From assembly GCA_948099385.1 (NCBI GenBank), contig CANUEZ040000117.1:4140001-4204000 (forward strand): a DNA stretch of 64,000 nt. The letters are read 5' to 3'. The notes under the pieces were generated by a model. That model was not told the origin of the DNA. It saw only the letters and a program-made list of their open reading frames with translations, and searched no databases. Made by a program: the position numbers and the translations under genes. This document shows, one piece after another, positions 8,537-21,157 of this stretch. Numbering within the stretch: position 1 is the first letter of the stretch; every line of letters starts with the position of its first letter. The DNA comes from Fasciola hepatica (taxonomy: Eukaryota; Platyhelminthes; Trematoda; Plagiorchiida; Fasciolidae).

Positions 8537-11500
8537 TTAGAAGTCGAGGCCCCTCTCGTAAGCTATTTCTTCTGCCATGCGCATATTAGATAACTGTAGT
8601 GCACGGGTGACGCTGAGATATGGGATGAGTGCCGATAGAAATTGGGACTTGGTTTGTGAAGCTCGAAGGGTGATGGGAAACTTGTTCCAGACTTTAAGGT
8701 AGACAAAAAGGAAAAAACGTGACCGTATGGCCGACTTAGCTGTACTAGAAGGGACAGTAAAAGGCCTGTGCCGAAGTTAGTAGGGGGTTTCCTGGGAGAA
8801 GCTAACTGGGTCAAAGGAAAAAGACCGGTTATGGAGCAGGTTATACAAAAGGACTAAGTTTATTCTTAAGACGCGGAGCCAGAGTGGGTCAAGATTCAGA
8901 TGTTGGCATCGTTCTCTATAGCTTGAAGACGTGGACCAGCCGAGTAGTTGTTTGGTGAAACGCCTTTGTATGCTTTCAATCGCAACTCTGTCGAATTTAG
9001 TCACGTTAGAAAATATTATTGGGCAGCACTCGAGTAAAGGCCTGACATGTGATTTGTAGATGCTGATGATGCTGTCCCGGAGACGAAAGGAGCGAGAGAG
9101 CAGGGCCACACTTCTTCTAGCCTTGGCCGCTTGGATGGCGGCGTGCTCAGAAAAGTTGAGGGAGCAGGAATGGTTGGGGCCCAAATCGCGGATAGTAGGC
9201 GAACTGGCTATTGGGGACCCACCAAGAGTTATGGATCCAGGGGGCAATTGGAACTTGTAGGTTAGGACCTCGCACTTATCAGTGGAGAAGCTCATCCTCC
9301 AGGTGTGGCACCAGCGGTCAAGCGCAGCTAGGTCAGCGGAAATGTTGAAAAGGGTAGAGATAACGTCATTAGAATTGAAAGAGTAAACTATTTTTATATC
9401 GTCTGCAAACAAGAATGGCGTGCCGTGGTGTACTAGATCCAATGCGTCAATAATGTACATCAGAAATAGGAGAGGACCTAGTACGCTTCCCTGTATAACG
9501 CCACCTGTAACAGGTTTCGGTTTAAAAGTGTGTCCGTTGGCGAGGACCACTTGCGAACGATGAGCGAGATAAGATTTCAGCCAAGAAAGCAGTGGGTCAG
9601 GAAAGCCGAATGAACGCAATTTGGAGATAGGATGCAGGCGTGGAACACGGTCGAAAGCCTTCGACAGATCTAGGTAGACAACTACTAATGCCTGCCCGCT
9701 ATCGACAGCCTTAGTGACCAGGCTGAGGAAGTCAAACTGACATGTAGTACATGATCGCGATTTGAGGAACCCGTGCTGCCTATCGCTTAGAAGGTTAGAA
9801 GCGAGAAGATGGGTGGTAATGCCTTCTTTGATAATCGTTTCCATTATTCTGGAAATGATAGGAGTATAGTTGATGGGGCGGTAATTAGCAAGTTCGTGGA
9901 CAGGTCCCCTTTTGTGTCGTAGAATGATGACTGAACGCTTCCAGTTCGACGGTACCAAACTAAATTTGAGTGACAAGGTGAACAGGTTCAGTAATAAAAG
10001 TGAAAGGTCCGATCCATCGGTAATGATTACAGCTGGGGGCAACCCGTCTGGTTCAGGATGGGCAGATGCTTTAGAGCGTGAAATGAGCCTGGATAAAACG
10101 TGTACTTCAAAGGTTAAGGTAGATAAGGAAGAGCTGGTAATAGCCAGAAGATTTGGGGGTGCTGTGTCTGAGGCGAGGGACATGGAATTGGCGAAGTAAT
10201 GGTTGAAGGCCTCAGCTATATCAGAAGGGGAAGTGGCCGAAGTTTTATTCCGTAACACTACATATTGGATCATAGTATCCGTTGCCGAATTTCTAGATTT
10301 GTGTAAGAGTGAGAGTTTCAATGCTTTATTGGGATGCCTTAGGGCTTTGGATTCTTCGTTTCGGAGCTGTTTTCCCTTTAAGTCTCGGATAATATCAGTT
10401 TGATGCGTTAGCCTCATGAAAAGAGAGAAGTCGTGGTTTTGGAGGTAAAGTCTTTGCATCTTAAGGTACTTTCGTGGGGGGGGGATGCAAGCTTGGACTT
10501 CCTAAGGGAGGAGTTTTGGGTTGTTGGGCTAAGTTTTAGAAGGCAGTTTCCCATGTTGAAGTAAAAGTGATCAGCCGCTTGTTGGGGTTCAGCCGTTAGA
10601 AAAAAACTGCTCCAATCTTGGTTACGGATGAGATTGGGCAGAGGGTTCCAATTTAAACGGACGGGATTGTTGACTGGGGTCAGGTAGTCTGATGGATAAG
10701 GATGGAATGAAAGATTACCGGCCACTATCTTAAGGTCGCTACCCGGAAATTTATTCAGAACGGAAACAGAAAAGTAGGAAACGCTGTGGGTAAATATAAG
10801 ATCTGGTATGTTGGCGTTTCTAGTAGGGGTTTTAACGTGTTGCACCCAGCCCCCAATGTGAGTGTGGGACTCAAAGTCTATTAGGTTGGGAGGTGCCGTG
10901 AGGTTTCGCCAGGATATTTTAGGCCAGTTAAAACCACCGGCTATGATTTTCGCGGCCGAAGGTAGTGGTGAAACCTAATCAAAGGCTTCAATTAAAGGAG
11001 TTAATTCTGCAATAGTTGATGAGGGCGGGCGACAGACAAAACCAATGTGCATGACTACAGTTGAGAACCGAATTGTGAGCCACAGAGAATCCGGAATTGA
11101 GTCTAGTGTGGCATGTCTGATGGGAACTACTAAAAGGGCGTGCTGTACGTACACAAGGCACCCACCTCCGCGTCTGTCAATCCTATTTACCCTAAAATCC
11201 TTGTACCCTTCAGGCATAATTTCGCTTGTGCTGGTGTGTTCGGTGAGCCAGGTTTCAGTAATAAAGATGATGTCAGGACTGGAGGTTATGACATAATTTT
11301 TTAAATGATGAAGCTTATTTAAGATGGATCGCGAGTTAAATAAGATGAATGACAACCCACTCATATGGAAGTGAGTGTCAGGGTTAGGTAACGTATGGGA
11401 GTTGTTGGTCGGAGGAAGTGCACGGTGAGGGGCGTGAGTTGGAGCTGATACCGGAGAGAAGGAAAGGCGAGCGTTGGATGCCTCCTCGATGGTTTTGGAA

Positions 11501-11754
11501 GCATCAGCAGCGGACGAACCGGAAATAATCAATTTTGGGTTATTACGAAGTGTAAGAGAAGATCTTAGACGAAGTAGCCTTGCTACTTGTCCTGATTCGT
11601 TGGGATCGTTCGATGCCCTAGTGCGGTGATGAAATACGTGGTTATGAAAGGTATTGGCTTGCCCACGTGACAACCTTGGTATTGGTTGTTGTGTGGTAAG
11701 CGCAGGCCTCAGAGGGTAGGGACTAAAAGAGTTTGGGATGGCTTCGCCGCCCAT
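8537..11754 (-). pseudogene. ORF2 endonuclease-reverse transcriptase of CR1-like copy A (broken)
   Basis: This enzyme nicks target DNA and reverse-transcribes the element RNA. The N-terminal AP-like endonuclease lies about 11380-10840, with FITETWLTE near its start, then RRGGGCLVYV, and an N-degenerate IAGGFNWP block. RT lies about 9960-9260: LANYRPINYTPIISRIMETII, DLSKAFDRV, GGVIQGSVLGPLLFLMY and the catalytic FADDIK. The C-terminal region has RRFTKQLLGWS..SSYRERC and ends AYERGLDF-stop at 8537. Breaks are a TAG at 10975 inside the endonuclease, a frameshift between about 10414 and 10459, and a TAA at 8777, with at least one more stop before the end. The 560-codon segment 8777-10459 is still open and contains all RT core blocks, so the copy is decayed but not ancient. 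Confidence 0.9.
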
Positions 11755-12059
11755 CGATGCGACTTGCCCGGGTGGGGTAGGATAGGAATCGGCGGTTGGT
11801 AGGGGGGTTAGATGGAGGTCATTTTCGAAGGAGGCATTGGTAATACGCAGTGTTGCGTAGTTGGCCTTTGGAGTTCGGTGTGCTACCGAAGGTATGAACG
11901 ACTGGTAAGGTGCCGGTATTGAAAAGTGGTTCAGCAGGGCTAGAAGAGACGAAAGATTGGGAGATTGTGTGCCACAGGGTGGGGAAAATTTACTCGGAGG
12001 GGGTTTGTGGATGTATCCTTCGCGTAAAACGCCTGTGGTTGGGCAGAACCAAAATTTTG

Positions 12060-12767
12060 TTACGGTAAATGAACTAGCGGGATAAACGGTGGCGGCACGG
12101 AAAAGTTAGGAAATGAAGAGCTAGGCAGATGTAGCTTTGAATAATAGCTGTGAGGTGCTTTGCGAGCATCGTCCGTATAAATGCGCGTAGAGCGAGGATT
12201 TCGCTGGGAGGAATTACGGTTTGAGAAACTATCTATTTTGGGGACAGAAACTGTAGGTCTCGGCATTAGTGACATCTCACTAGGGTGTCTGTTCGCTTCT
12301 AATCCTTGCATGACATTAGGGGTGCAGCCTGGTTATATAAGACGGTCGTTGCCTAATGAACTAAATGTTGAGGCCTCCAGTAGGGATGGTGTGTGGGTTG
12401 TCGAACTCTGGATTTGCGGCCATGTGTTACAGTTGGTATCGACACTCTGCATTGGGGGCTGAGTGTAGATCGTTACCAACTTTCGGCCCATTGGTGATAA
12501 GTTAGATTGCAACAATGAGGTTGCGTCCTTAGGTACGCTACTTCTTGGCAGCTTGTTCACGAGAGTATGCCCTGAATTCTGACGGGTTTGATTCGAACGA
12601 AAATGACCTGGCAATGGTATGGTGTGGTCACGCGGATGGGTTTTAGTCGTGGCTATGTGGTGTGGACAAGAGCGACCATACTTTGATTTATGTGTCGCCT
12701 TGGGAGAGGGATTCAAAGTTGTTAGGTCAGGGAGGCTACGCGACTTAGGTAGCTGCTTCTGATGCAC
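12060..12767 (-). pseudogene. Upstream ORF region of CR1-like copy A
   Basis: Two same-frame open segments (12767-12333 and 12311-12060) precede the endonuclease. Their translation is rich in S, P, T, N and basic residues, as is the N-terminal part of the next segment (11754-11400). This resembles the low-complexity region before the endonuclease, or an ORF1-like product, in CR1-type elements. No zinc knuckle or other recognisable RNA-binding motif is seen. Stops at 12333 and 12060 and a frame change before 11754 show decay. The function is unassigned. Confidence 0.5.
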
Positions 12768-12791
12768 AGAGCTAAGCTGTCTGGCAGTTGT

Positions 12792-12802
12792 TTGAGAAGT
12801 CT
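12792..12802. repeat. 11-bp target-site duplication, right copy (CR1-like copy A)
   Basis: TTGAGAAGTCT, identical to 2096-2106, lies at the 5' boundary of copy A. Confidence 0.8.
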
Positions 12803-13300
12803 ATGATACTTCCTATAGAGTGGCTAGACAGGGAGCCTCTTTTCAGTTGCAGCCTGGGCAGTATTAGACAGTTGTTTCAGACCGTCAGAAAGGAACGAGT
12901 AGAAAATATCTGCAGTAAGCTGAGGGCCATGGGTGTGGAAATACTTGCCCCAGTCCTTCTGGTGAATAAGCGTGAATAGCAAGGCCCGATTTCTGCATTG
13001 GAATGTACTGTTGGAGGGTTGCACGGGGTTAGGTGGGCCACTAATGGGCAAATGGCAGATAGCCATTTTATGGTCGCCGCTGGGGATATTTTGTGTTACA
13101 GACACGTCGATGAGAGGCATGTTATGAGTAAATACCGGATCTAGCGTGCTCCAGTTTCTGGTAGGTTCGACAACATGCTGTGTCCAGCCCCCAAGATGGA
13201 TACTAGTAATTTGGTCCATAAGACTGGGAGGAGCCGAGTGGGCAGGTTAACAAATTCGAGGAAGAATAAAGTCACCCGCAATAAACTCGGTTCTAGAAGG
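12803..13300 (-). pseudogene. Endonuclease part of older CR1-like copy 1 (5' half of the split element)
   Basis: Minus-strand translation gives IAGDFILPRIC, then HLGGWTQHVVEPTRNWSTLDPVFTHN, parallel to copy A's IAGGFNWPKISW and GGWVQHVKTPTRNANIPDLIFTHS. It continues to about 12805 with GSIIDFS, the point that rejoins the RT part at 2106. It is therefore the upstream half of the element at 217-2106. Frameshifts are present. How far it extends beyond 13300 is not clear. Confidence 0.8.
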
Positions 13301-13899
13301 AAGGAGAGGTATTCGAAAGACCTATTAAGAAATGGAAACAAAGAACTGGGGGAATTCGGTGAGCGACGCTTGCGGCCACGACCACTGCCTGGTTGTCCGC
13401 TTCTGTCTAGACTTTGAAGTTGACAGATGTTCTCCAAAGCACTCTTCCGAGGTTTAGGTTTAAGCTGACTCCGGGACTTCGCGGCCGATAGCCAGGAGGT
13501 CCTGTCTCCTGTACTGGTAGGCTCCACAGATCCCTCATTTTCACAATAGGGGGGACAAGTTCCCCGAGCTTCAGGTCCTGTGTCCACTCACGTACCGTCC
13601 TCAGTTGGTGACAGCGGACCGCCACGTGGACGGACCCGTAAGTTAGATTCAGGAGAGAGGAAGCGGAGGTGGTAGAACAAAGATGAGGCAAAAAGGGTGA
13701 GGACAAAAGTGATGGTTGAAAGGAGTGCACGGAGACGAAAAGGGTGAAAGGAAAAACCCGTGTGTAGAAAGAACAGGCTGCAGGTGGGGAATAAAGAATG
13801 GATGACTAGAGGGAAATCAAACGACAAAGTAAGAACAGAAGCCTAAGAAGTGGAGGGAATAGAAACCTAGTGAACACAAGGTCTAACAAACCGTCACCA
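13301..13899. other. No recognised feature
   Basis: Short minus-strand frames (13407-13730, 13588-13827) show no known motif. This may be more of the old CR1-like copy 1 or spacer sequence. Confidence 0.5.
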
Positions 13900-15470
13900 A
13901 TCCACTCAGTGCCCGTCAAAGAACACCCGGTTCATTTCCCTGTCCGGTCGGTGCTTGAACTCAGCAATTGTGGTTGCCCAGACCAGTTTACCCCGGTCGG
14001 TAACCACAACTTTCGTGAACAATTGAACCCGAAGTCTTGTTCATGACCTATTCTCATCATCCTGAAGGCTTGACCTCCCAGGTTGGGGTTTTCTCCTAGC
14101 GGCAGGAAGGCATGCGTGCGAGTCCCCAAGTCGACCCTGCCTGTGGGGATCTAGCACACTACTATGAGGTACCCTTGTTTCATTCTCCGTTCCGAGGAGA
14201 ATAAGCCGAGGGATTCCAAGCTTCCCTCACTAGTTTTCCTCCTAACATGGGAAAGAACCAGGCAAATCGACTCTGGATTTTCTCTAGTACAAGCCAGTCC
14301 AAACCAAACATGGGCTCCTGGGCTGGACATATTTCTCCAAGTGAGGCCGTGCGAGTCTTGTACAGTCGAACCAGCACCCTTGGCCTCCTGGAGCTGATTG
14401 TTTCACGGGGCCGGTGCAGCTCCAAAGAAGCGGTTTCTGCCGCTTCGACACACTGGATTTGGGTAGGAAATCAGCCCTTACCATGACCTCCGAATACTTT
14501 ACGACACCTTTTGCCGGTACTGTTACTGTCACGCCTTCCGTTTCCAGCACCCTCAATCTGTGAGGTAGCCTCTCATCAACTTCATGCACGTACTTGCATA
14601 TGTTCAGTGGTATGTTCCAATTTTCAGCCGTTCATGGACTCTGCCCAGGTCCCTCTCAGCTGATTCGTGGTTGCCCCCCCCCCTACTATTTTTACATCCC
14701 CGGCAAATTTGAAACACGAGTTTTCTATACGATGTTCTAAGTCGTTTACCCCAAGGACCAACCCTTGGGGTGCTCCACGGAGCATGCGTCCTGCTGGATT
14801 CATGCTTTCCCCTTTTCCTAATTGGAAGGCCCTGCCAAACAGACATCTCCTAGTACGTGTCGTCAGTCGATCCGACAGTCTAAATCCCCGTAGTTTCCCC
14901 ATAAGTAGACGGTGGTCCACTGAGTCGAAGGCTTTCTGGAATTCCACGATTAAGACCTCAACTCGCTGCTTACCATCTATTCTCCCGGTCACTTCCTCCA
15001 AGCAGCACAGGAGGTAGGACAAATGGGCTTTTCTGCACAAGTCCGTGCTGGGATTCCTGGACGAGGTTGGGTTGCTTTGGAGGCAACAACATCCAGTCCT
15101 ACATAACTTTGTCCATGACCTTCAGCGCAAAGGAGGTTAGGCTCACTCGACGGTAGCTTTCGAAACTACTTCTACCACCCCCTTTGTAACTAGGGGTGAT
15201 TGTCGAAGTTTACCACTCCTCACACAGGACCCCTGTCTGAAGTGAGGTAATAAACACTTCAGTCAATGGCCCTACCGTCTCACTGTAGTTGATCGTTCTC
15301 ATGAAAAGTGATTCTTGGTTTACCGGCCCAAAGTTAGCCCATCCTAGATGCGTCCCTACTGTGTAGTTGTACCTCCATTTAGCTCGATTTTGCTTCAACG
15401 CCCAACTAGCTTTTAAGACGTCGAGACCCAGGAGGCAATAGCTCTTAGTATCTGAGAGTCTCACAGTAAG
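13900..15470 (-). pseudogene. Non-LTR reverse transcriptase remnant, family 3
   Basis: A different RT family from copy A. From the 5' side (15464 down): an upstream helical region ending LTEVFITSLQTGVLCEEW, then ITPSYKGGSR and a YRRVSLTS block, a degenerate QKAFDSVDH block at about 14920, GAPQGLVLG, and an altered catalytic block FAGDVKIVGG at about 14690 in place of FADD. Next come C-terminal blocks LARPHLEKYVQ.RSP and VLEKIQSRF (about 14330-14270), and an arginine- and aromatic-rich end with NRVFFDGH near 13915. Frame changes and stops throughout make it inactive. No endonuclease domain is seen upstream, so it appears 5'-truncated. A poly-C run (about 14676-14684) contributes to frame loss. 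Clade (CR1/L2-like) is inferred. Confidence 0.75.
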
Positions 15471-17620
15471 AAGAAGCAGCCATTTCTAGCAGTTACAGAC
15501 CGCATTATCCAGATGCAAAGAAAGGCGGTTCAAGTAGAAAGGGAGAGGTATACCCTACGTGGTAAGCATGCTTTTACGCTTCTTCGTGATGAAAAATAAA
15601 CGAAAAATGTTTTCGCCTGCGAAGGTCTTGGGTCCGCGCCGTCTAATCCTTCTAAAAGGATGGAAACCTGATAAAAGCCCAGACCGGAAGCTGGGCATGA
15701 GAAATCCCAAGTACCTGATCTAGCCTCCCCTCCTTCCGTCGGAATCTGTGCGAGGTGAATGCTTGCCTTTCCAGCATTACACCTGTGTTTGCCAACCCGC
15801 CTCTCTTCGTTTCAAGCCTTGCGGGCTCTTTGCACCGCAGATTACCAGCTGGCTGTTGCCCAGTGGAGCGGTTGTTATTCGTCTTGGAAAGCCAAATCAT
15901 GTGACCTTTGCTCTTACAGCATCCCGGCCCTGGTAAATCTAGGCTTCAGAGCTGTGGGGTTAGTCTAATCCGCTCTTCCTTGCTTTAAAGAGGAACATGC
16001 CCGTAGCGTTTTTACAGTTTACTATGCACTACTTCACTTTATTTGTTTTATCCTCGAATCCATGCACAAAAGTGTGTCGTCCAACCTCAGCTGTCTGCTA
16101 CGGTATTGGCTCACTTGTAAAACAAAAGCGCTTCCTGTCTGTGTCTCCCCCTAAAACCCTGTTCTTTCTTCGCGGTAGATGACTACGTTCATTTCATTCT
16201 CCCGTCTTGGACTCCCACTTGATGAACTAGTCACCCTGCTTTCTTACACGCTTTCGTAAATTCCAATTCGTCAAGCCGATTACCTTCTTCAATGACCACC
16301 GCTTACGGATCCGCGCATGCACGTATAGTAAAAGAGGAATAAGCTCCACCCAGGTGCCTTACACTTCCGCTCCTCGTGGTCCTCACGAGAAGCACCTTGT
16401 TTGCATCCGCTAAAAATGCTCTCTCATAACTCCAGGTATTTCCTCTATCCGCCATTTTCGCCGTCCCTAAACAAAGCTGGTACAACGACCAAACTGCTTT
16501 CTTCCTTTTTTCCGTTTCCTCTTTCAAATCTTGATGTTTTAACGACACGTTCCGTAACCCGCCGGAGGACAAATACTTACATGCGCATTGCTGAAGGAAG
16601 TCGCCAGGGGATTATTTCTGGATCCTTTTTTGCATAATCCGGTACTGCCGATGAAATATTGGACTCACACAGATATATATATGTTTGAGACTGGCAGATC
16701 ATCCACACTGCCGCTTTCAAGTGAGCCATGACGGTACTAGGGAAGGTACTGCGGTAATCAACAGTTCATGGCTTGCGGCACCATTCTCCTCCACAAAACG
16801 ACTCATCGATGTAGACAGGCTTAAGCATAGCCACCAGAGTTTACGTCTTTGAGAGTACAGTCTCCGTATTCTGGAGATGCACCTTCTAAAGGCGGCACTG
16901 ATTGTCACCCACATCTATCCTGCCTGATACTGCCGAAAGATAGCCGCGTGAGACCAATAATGCATAATTTATTTGTCGGTTCAAATTTGATTTCAGGCTC
17001 AAGCCAAGGCAAAATATTCTCGCCCTTCGATTTCAAAACTTTGCTTTACTCGTCTTTGTGTCGTGCTTGGTGAATAACTCTCCGACTGTCGGTTTTTCCA
17101 TTCTTTCATTGGCTGCAACTATTACCTCTTGCATGGATTTTAATATTCTTCTTGGCGGTTACCTTAAATTTTTACGAGGCTGTGTTCTTCTACTCATTCA
17201 TCAACTTAATCTTTGAAAGTTTCCTGAAATATTCAACTTACACCTGCATGATACGAAGTTGCTTCATCCAGCGATCCCATGGAAGCATCCTATAATAACT
17301 TTTCTGCGTAACCTCCGTGTAAAATATGCATGCATACACTCTGCATTCGGCAGTGACATTCGTTTTAGCAATTTCTCGTCTGTCCCATCCTCTAAAATAT
17401 CACAGCTCAATTCAAAACCCATTCGTGTTTGGCTCTTAAATCCTTTCCGTTCTACTTCATCCACATTCCGTTCGGCTTTACTTCAATGCCACTAAAATGA
17501 GCGACCCCTCGCTTAAGTTTTGTGAATACTTCATCTAGTTGGGTATTATTGTTCTCTCTGGTCGCGCTCTTACACGTGCATCTTGATCGGGGCAGGGTAG
17601 TGGGCCATTATTTGCATTAG
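15471..17620. other. No recognised feature
   Basis: Only short open frames of fewer than 90 codons in conflicting frames, none with a motif I recognise. Composition is similar to the surrounding repeats. It may contain worn transposon sequence that cannot be identified by eye. Confidence 0.5.
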
Positions 17621-17623
17621 GGT

Positions 17624-17850
17624 TCACACTCTCAGATTTTCTGGCCCTTTTCTTTCGAGGCAACTTAGACGAAACCTGAAGAAAATATCCGTATTTGAAC
17701 AGCGCTGAACCGCTTGAATCTGTGACATGCCAACACCGCAGGCTCCTTCTTTATTCATTTGTATTAAGGTTACATCGGACCCGCTGTCTAGTGCAGCGTA
17801 GGTCACCGCAGAGCCACCGGTCTGTTGAATTGTACTAAACTGGCACGAAA
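17624..17850 (-). pseudogene. Possible BEL/Pao retropepsin remnant
   Basis: A 60-codon frame begins with AALDSGSDVTLIQ, which resembles the active-site block of BEL/Pao aspartic proteases; the BEL element in this window has FVDSGSDTTLV. No Gag knuckle or RT is readable around it. It reads as an isolated decayed fragment, and a chance match is possible. Confidence 0.4.
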
Positions 17851-18209
17851 CTCTGGCCTCAAAGCAGTCTCAAGGCTATTAGTTCATTGGTTGGGTTTTC
17901 TTGCGTCATCCGCACTCAGCTCATCCGGCCGAAGCCCTTTGGTTGAAACATGCATAACGAGGTCGGTAGATCGCTTCCGTGCACCATGCAATACATGGTG
18001 ACTCCTACTCTGACAACCCGGTTTTAAATGAAGGTTCTGAAAGAGAGTACCATATTGACAGATGTATGCACCTTGGACATGGGAAGAAACATTGATCCCC
18101 TTGTGCAGTGTCCATAGGATAGTCATAACACGAGCGAAACGACGGAGACCGTCCTAGAATACTCTTATTCCAATACATACTATCGCTAGACTCATGGAGC
18201 AACCAATGG

Positions 18210-18971
18210 TTGATGAAATTCTCCGCTGTCAAAAGTTGTATCCTTATGTATAAATGTCAGGTTCCCGCGGGAATGTTTAAAATTATTGATCAGTTCATCC
18301 CCAACAGTCCGGAAGTAAGGGACTTGGGATTACAATATTCTTGTACATTTAGTTTCTCCGAACATTCGGCCGTGCAGGTTGCTAAAGCTAGACGGCTAAT
18401 TGGTCTGATTAATAGAACCTTCGGTCTTACAGAGAGCAAGCTAAGCATTTTTAAAACTCATGTCAGACCACTTCTGGAATATTGCACTGTCGTCTTTTCT
18501 AACATGCGGCAGATTGACAGATTTGCAATTGAGAATGTACAACGTAGATTTACCAAACAACTACTAGGATATTCCTCGCCTTTAAATTATATGGAAAGGT
18601 GTGAAATATTGCACCTAGAGCCCCTATGGCTGCGCCGTCTACGAATGAACCTGTCTTTCTTTTGCAATATTGTAAAACGTACATCTTGCAATTCAGCCCC
18701 CCAGGTCAAAACTCCCTCCAACTATTCTTTACGACATAGGGACTCTATGGTCTTGATTCCGGTATCCAGGACTGCGATGCGGTCAAACTTCTTTATTGTT
18801 AAGTATTCTTCCCTCTGGAACAAACTCCCACCTCAACTTAGGTCAATGTCTTCGGCCTCTTTATTACTCAAAAAAGAAATAAATAAACATCTAACTGTCC
18901 AAAAACTGATCCGAATGCATGATCCCTACATGTCTATTACCCGAGCCTACGAACTGGGCCTGGGATATTAA
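18210..18971 (+). pseudogene. C-terminal part of CR1-like ORF2 (copy C, 5'-truncated)
   Basis: An open frame of 253 codons, homologous to the end of copy A ORF2: VRDLGLQYSCTFSFSEHSA, VAKARRLIGLINRTF, FKTHVRPLLEYC, RRFTKQLLGYSSPLNYMERC, LEPLWLRRLRMNL, and the end RAYELGLGY-stop. The RT catalytic domain is absent, so it cannot act alone; this is the usual 5' truncation of non-LTR copies. The start used by the frame is just the first ATG after truncation. It is open over its whole length, unlike the other copies. Confidence 0.85.
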
Positions 18972-21157
18972 CCAAAAGCTTAACAACTTTGTTCAGTAGA
19001 CAGTTATTACCAACGGATGGTAAGGAGCATTCTGTATTATAGTTAGCAAATAAAAGCAGTCCAACCTATACTCCATGACTGTCAACAGCACACTCCACGT
19101 GTTTGTCTAGCCACTTTCTATTTTCAACGCTTCTGACCACGACCCCCTACTGGCCACCGTTACTCCGGTGATTCTTTTTTCATGCTGTCAGATTTTACCA
19201 TAGTCGGTTAGGTTCTTTTTTTATCAGCTGCCGCCAGGTATAAGAGCATTTATAATGCTAGAAAATACATAGCAGCATATATAATATGGTCCTCAAGGTA
19301 CCAGTCTCATCCACGCTTCAACTACTTACTCATTGAGACCCTATTTCAACACACAAGATTCCAGGCCTCGTTCTGATGAACGAATCGCCACATTCGATGT
19401 GGTCTTCCATAAACCATTCGTCGAACTACACATAAGTATTTGCTCCCAGTGTCGCCTATTCTCGCTTCCTTGCTTTTTTGGTAACTCTCACTAAGCCTCA
19501 CAAGAATTAGTCGCTAGTACCGGTCTTCTCCGCTTTCCGTATGTTGTTTAATCCAAAAAACAAGACCTCAAAGTCGCGACCACCCATTTCTGTTACTGGC
19601 ATGATATTGGTGTTCTGTCTTTCTCCCCTAACCCACAGCTGGTAGAATTGCCAGACTGCAGCCCTCTCCGTTTTGTTTTCAGAACCTGCACCCTAAGGAC
19701 GATTGTCGCCTTCCACTTCCCAGGAATAACTTGGACCCTCTCTTGCTGGACAGGACAAACGAGATTTACACACAACTTCATTTTTGCCCGTCTCACGATC
19801 GCTTTCCCCAAGATTCCCGCCATCGGACTTCTTGAACCTGGACTACTCGATCTCACTGCATTCATACAACTCATTTTAATCCCATATGTCATCCTGCCCG
19901 TTCCGTGTTAGAACCCGCTAAGACTGTTCAAACACTGGCACCTTTATTGTTACTGTTCATTGATTCATCGGTCACCAAAATAAAAACGTCCGGCGCTGAC
20001 ATATCTTTCAGTAGTCCTCCAGTGGGCAGCGAAGTAATTAGTAACTACCTGCACTCTTCATCGGTCCATCCGATCGCATCCGCAATGCTGTTTCATCGAG
20101 TGTTCGGGCTCTGTAGATCACTGCGTTCCCTCCACGATTGAACGTCTTCGATACACTTCCCATGCTGCATCGCCGCTCCGTTCCCATCATTTGTTACACC
20201 TGTCAAATTGGTCATTAGAAATGTGACACTCACCGTCTACTTACTATACCATCACCGTTATCGAGACCTTTGATTTTCCAGATGTTGCATTCGTGTTATA
20301 TTACCGAAACTGACCCCGTATGCAGCCTCTAAATCACACCACTATCTGCACCGGCTGATACATTTTATTTCTATATTCGTTGATCCACGGCCGCTTCCCG
20401 CGATATACCTGTGCAGTTTTATTGATCTGTCATTTTTGCATGGTACATACCACACAGCATTCATCTATTGACGTACACTTATCTGTGGATTACTTTACCT
20501 TTCCTCTCGCAGAACTGAACACCTGTATAATGGATGTAACCACACGGTCAATATTGATTAGTCTTCCACTTCCGCTTTGACATTTCATACCAACCCTACA
20601 TAAAGTTAACAACTTGCCGCACGCTCACCTGTTTTACTCCGGCCGTTCCCTGCCACCATCACTCTGGTAGTATCCCTCCCAAGAAATACGCAATTGTTTG
20701 CAACATATATGATTCCTCCAGTATACAGCCACCACTTTATATACTACCATCTTTGCAGACTGAAATATTTCCATGTTAATACTTCTTGACATACCTGTCG
20801 TAAAGTGAATAATTCACCGAACGCTTCGACGAGATTTCTATCCATATGCCTATCATATTCTGCAGCGCACCAAAAACATTTCCTTTCAATATGTTTGAAT
20901 TTCCACTAGTGGTAATTATTTCATATACCACATGCATGTACTCCAGACCAACTGACACCATTCGACCTTGACCTTCAAATTTGCCGGGCATTACTACAGT
21001 TTTAGTTCACTGTAACACTCTCTCTGATACTCTGCATGCACTTGTTGTACCCTTTTGTGAATTGTCATTCCGGCATCACCATAATCATCTGATCATGCAT
21101 TCTAGCACGCTTCGGGCGCATCCGAAATATGCAATCATTATTATTATAACGAGCATC
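18972..21157 (+). repeat. Long 3' untranslated region of CR1-like copy C with ATT tail
   Basis: About 2.2 kb without a supportable gene. It shares landmarks with the tails of copies A and B: CCTAACCCACAGCTGG at 19628, TTGCCGGGCA near 20986 (also in copy E), and the terminal CTGATCATGC...CATCCGAAATATGCAATC followed by ATTATTATTAT around 21137-21149. Divergence is high in the middle. The open frames inside (up to 119 codons) are not conserved with the other copies. Confidence 0.65.

Larger units (their letters stand above)
7160..12791 (-). mobile_element. CR1-like non-LTR retrotransposon copy A, main part
   Basis: With 2107-2349 this makes one element of about 5.87 kb (Gypsy-1 excluded) inserted into an older copy of the same family, flanked by TTGAGAAGTCT at 2096 and 12792. 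In element order: an upstream open region (12767-12060), an endonuclease-RT ORF2 (about 11754-8537, broken), and a 3' untranslated region of about 1.6 kb (8536-7164, then 2349-2107) ending in an ATT tail. Because both 5' and 3' ends lie at the target duplication, this copy appears full length, which is unusual for non-LTR elements that are mostly 5'-truncated. Confidence 0.85.
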
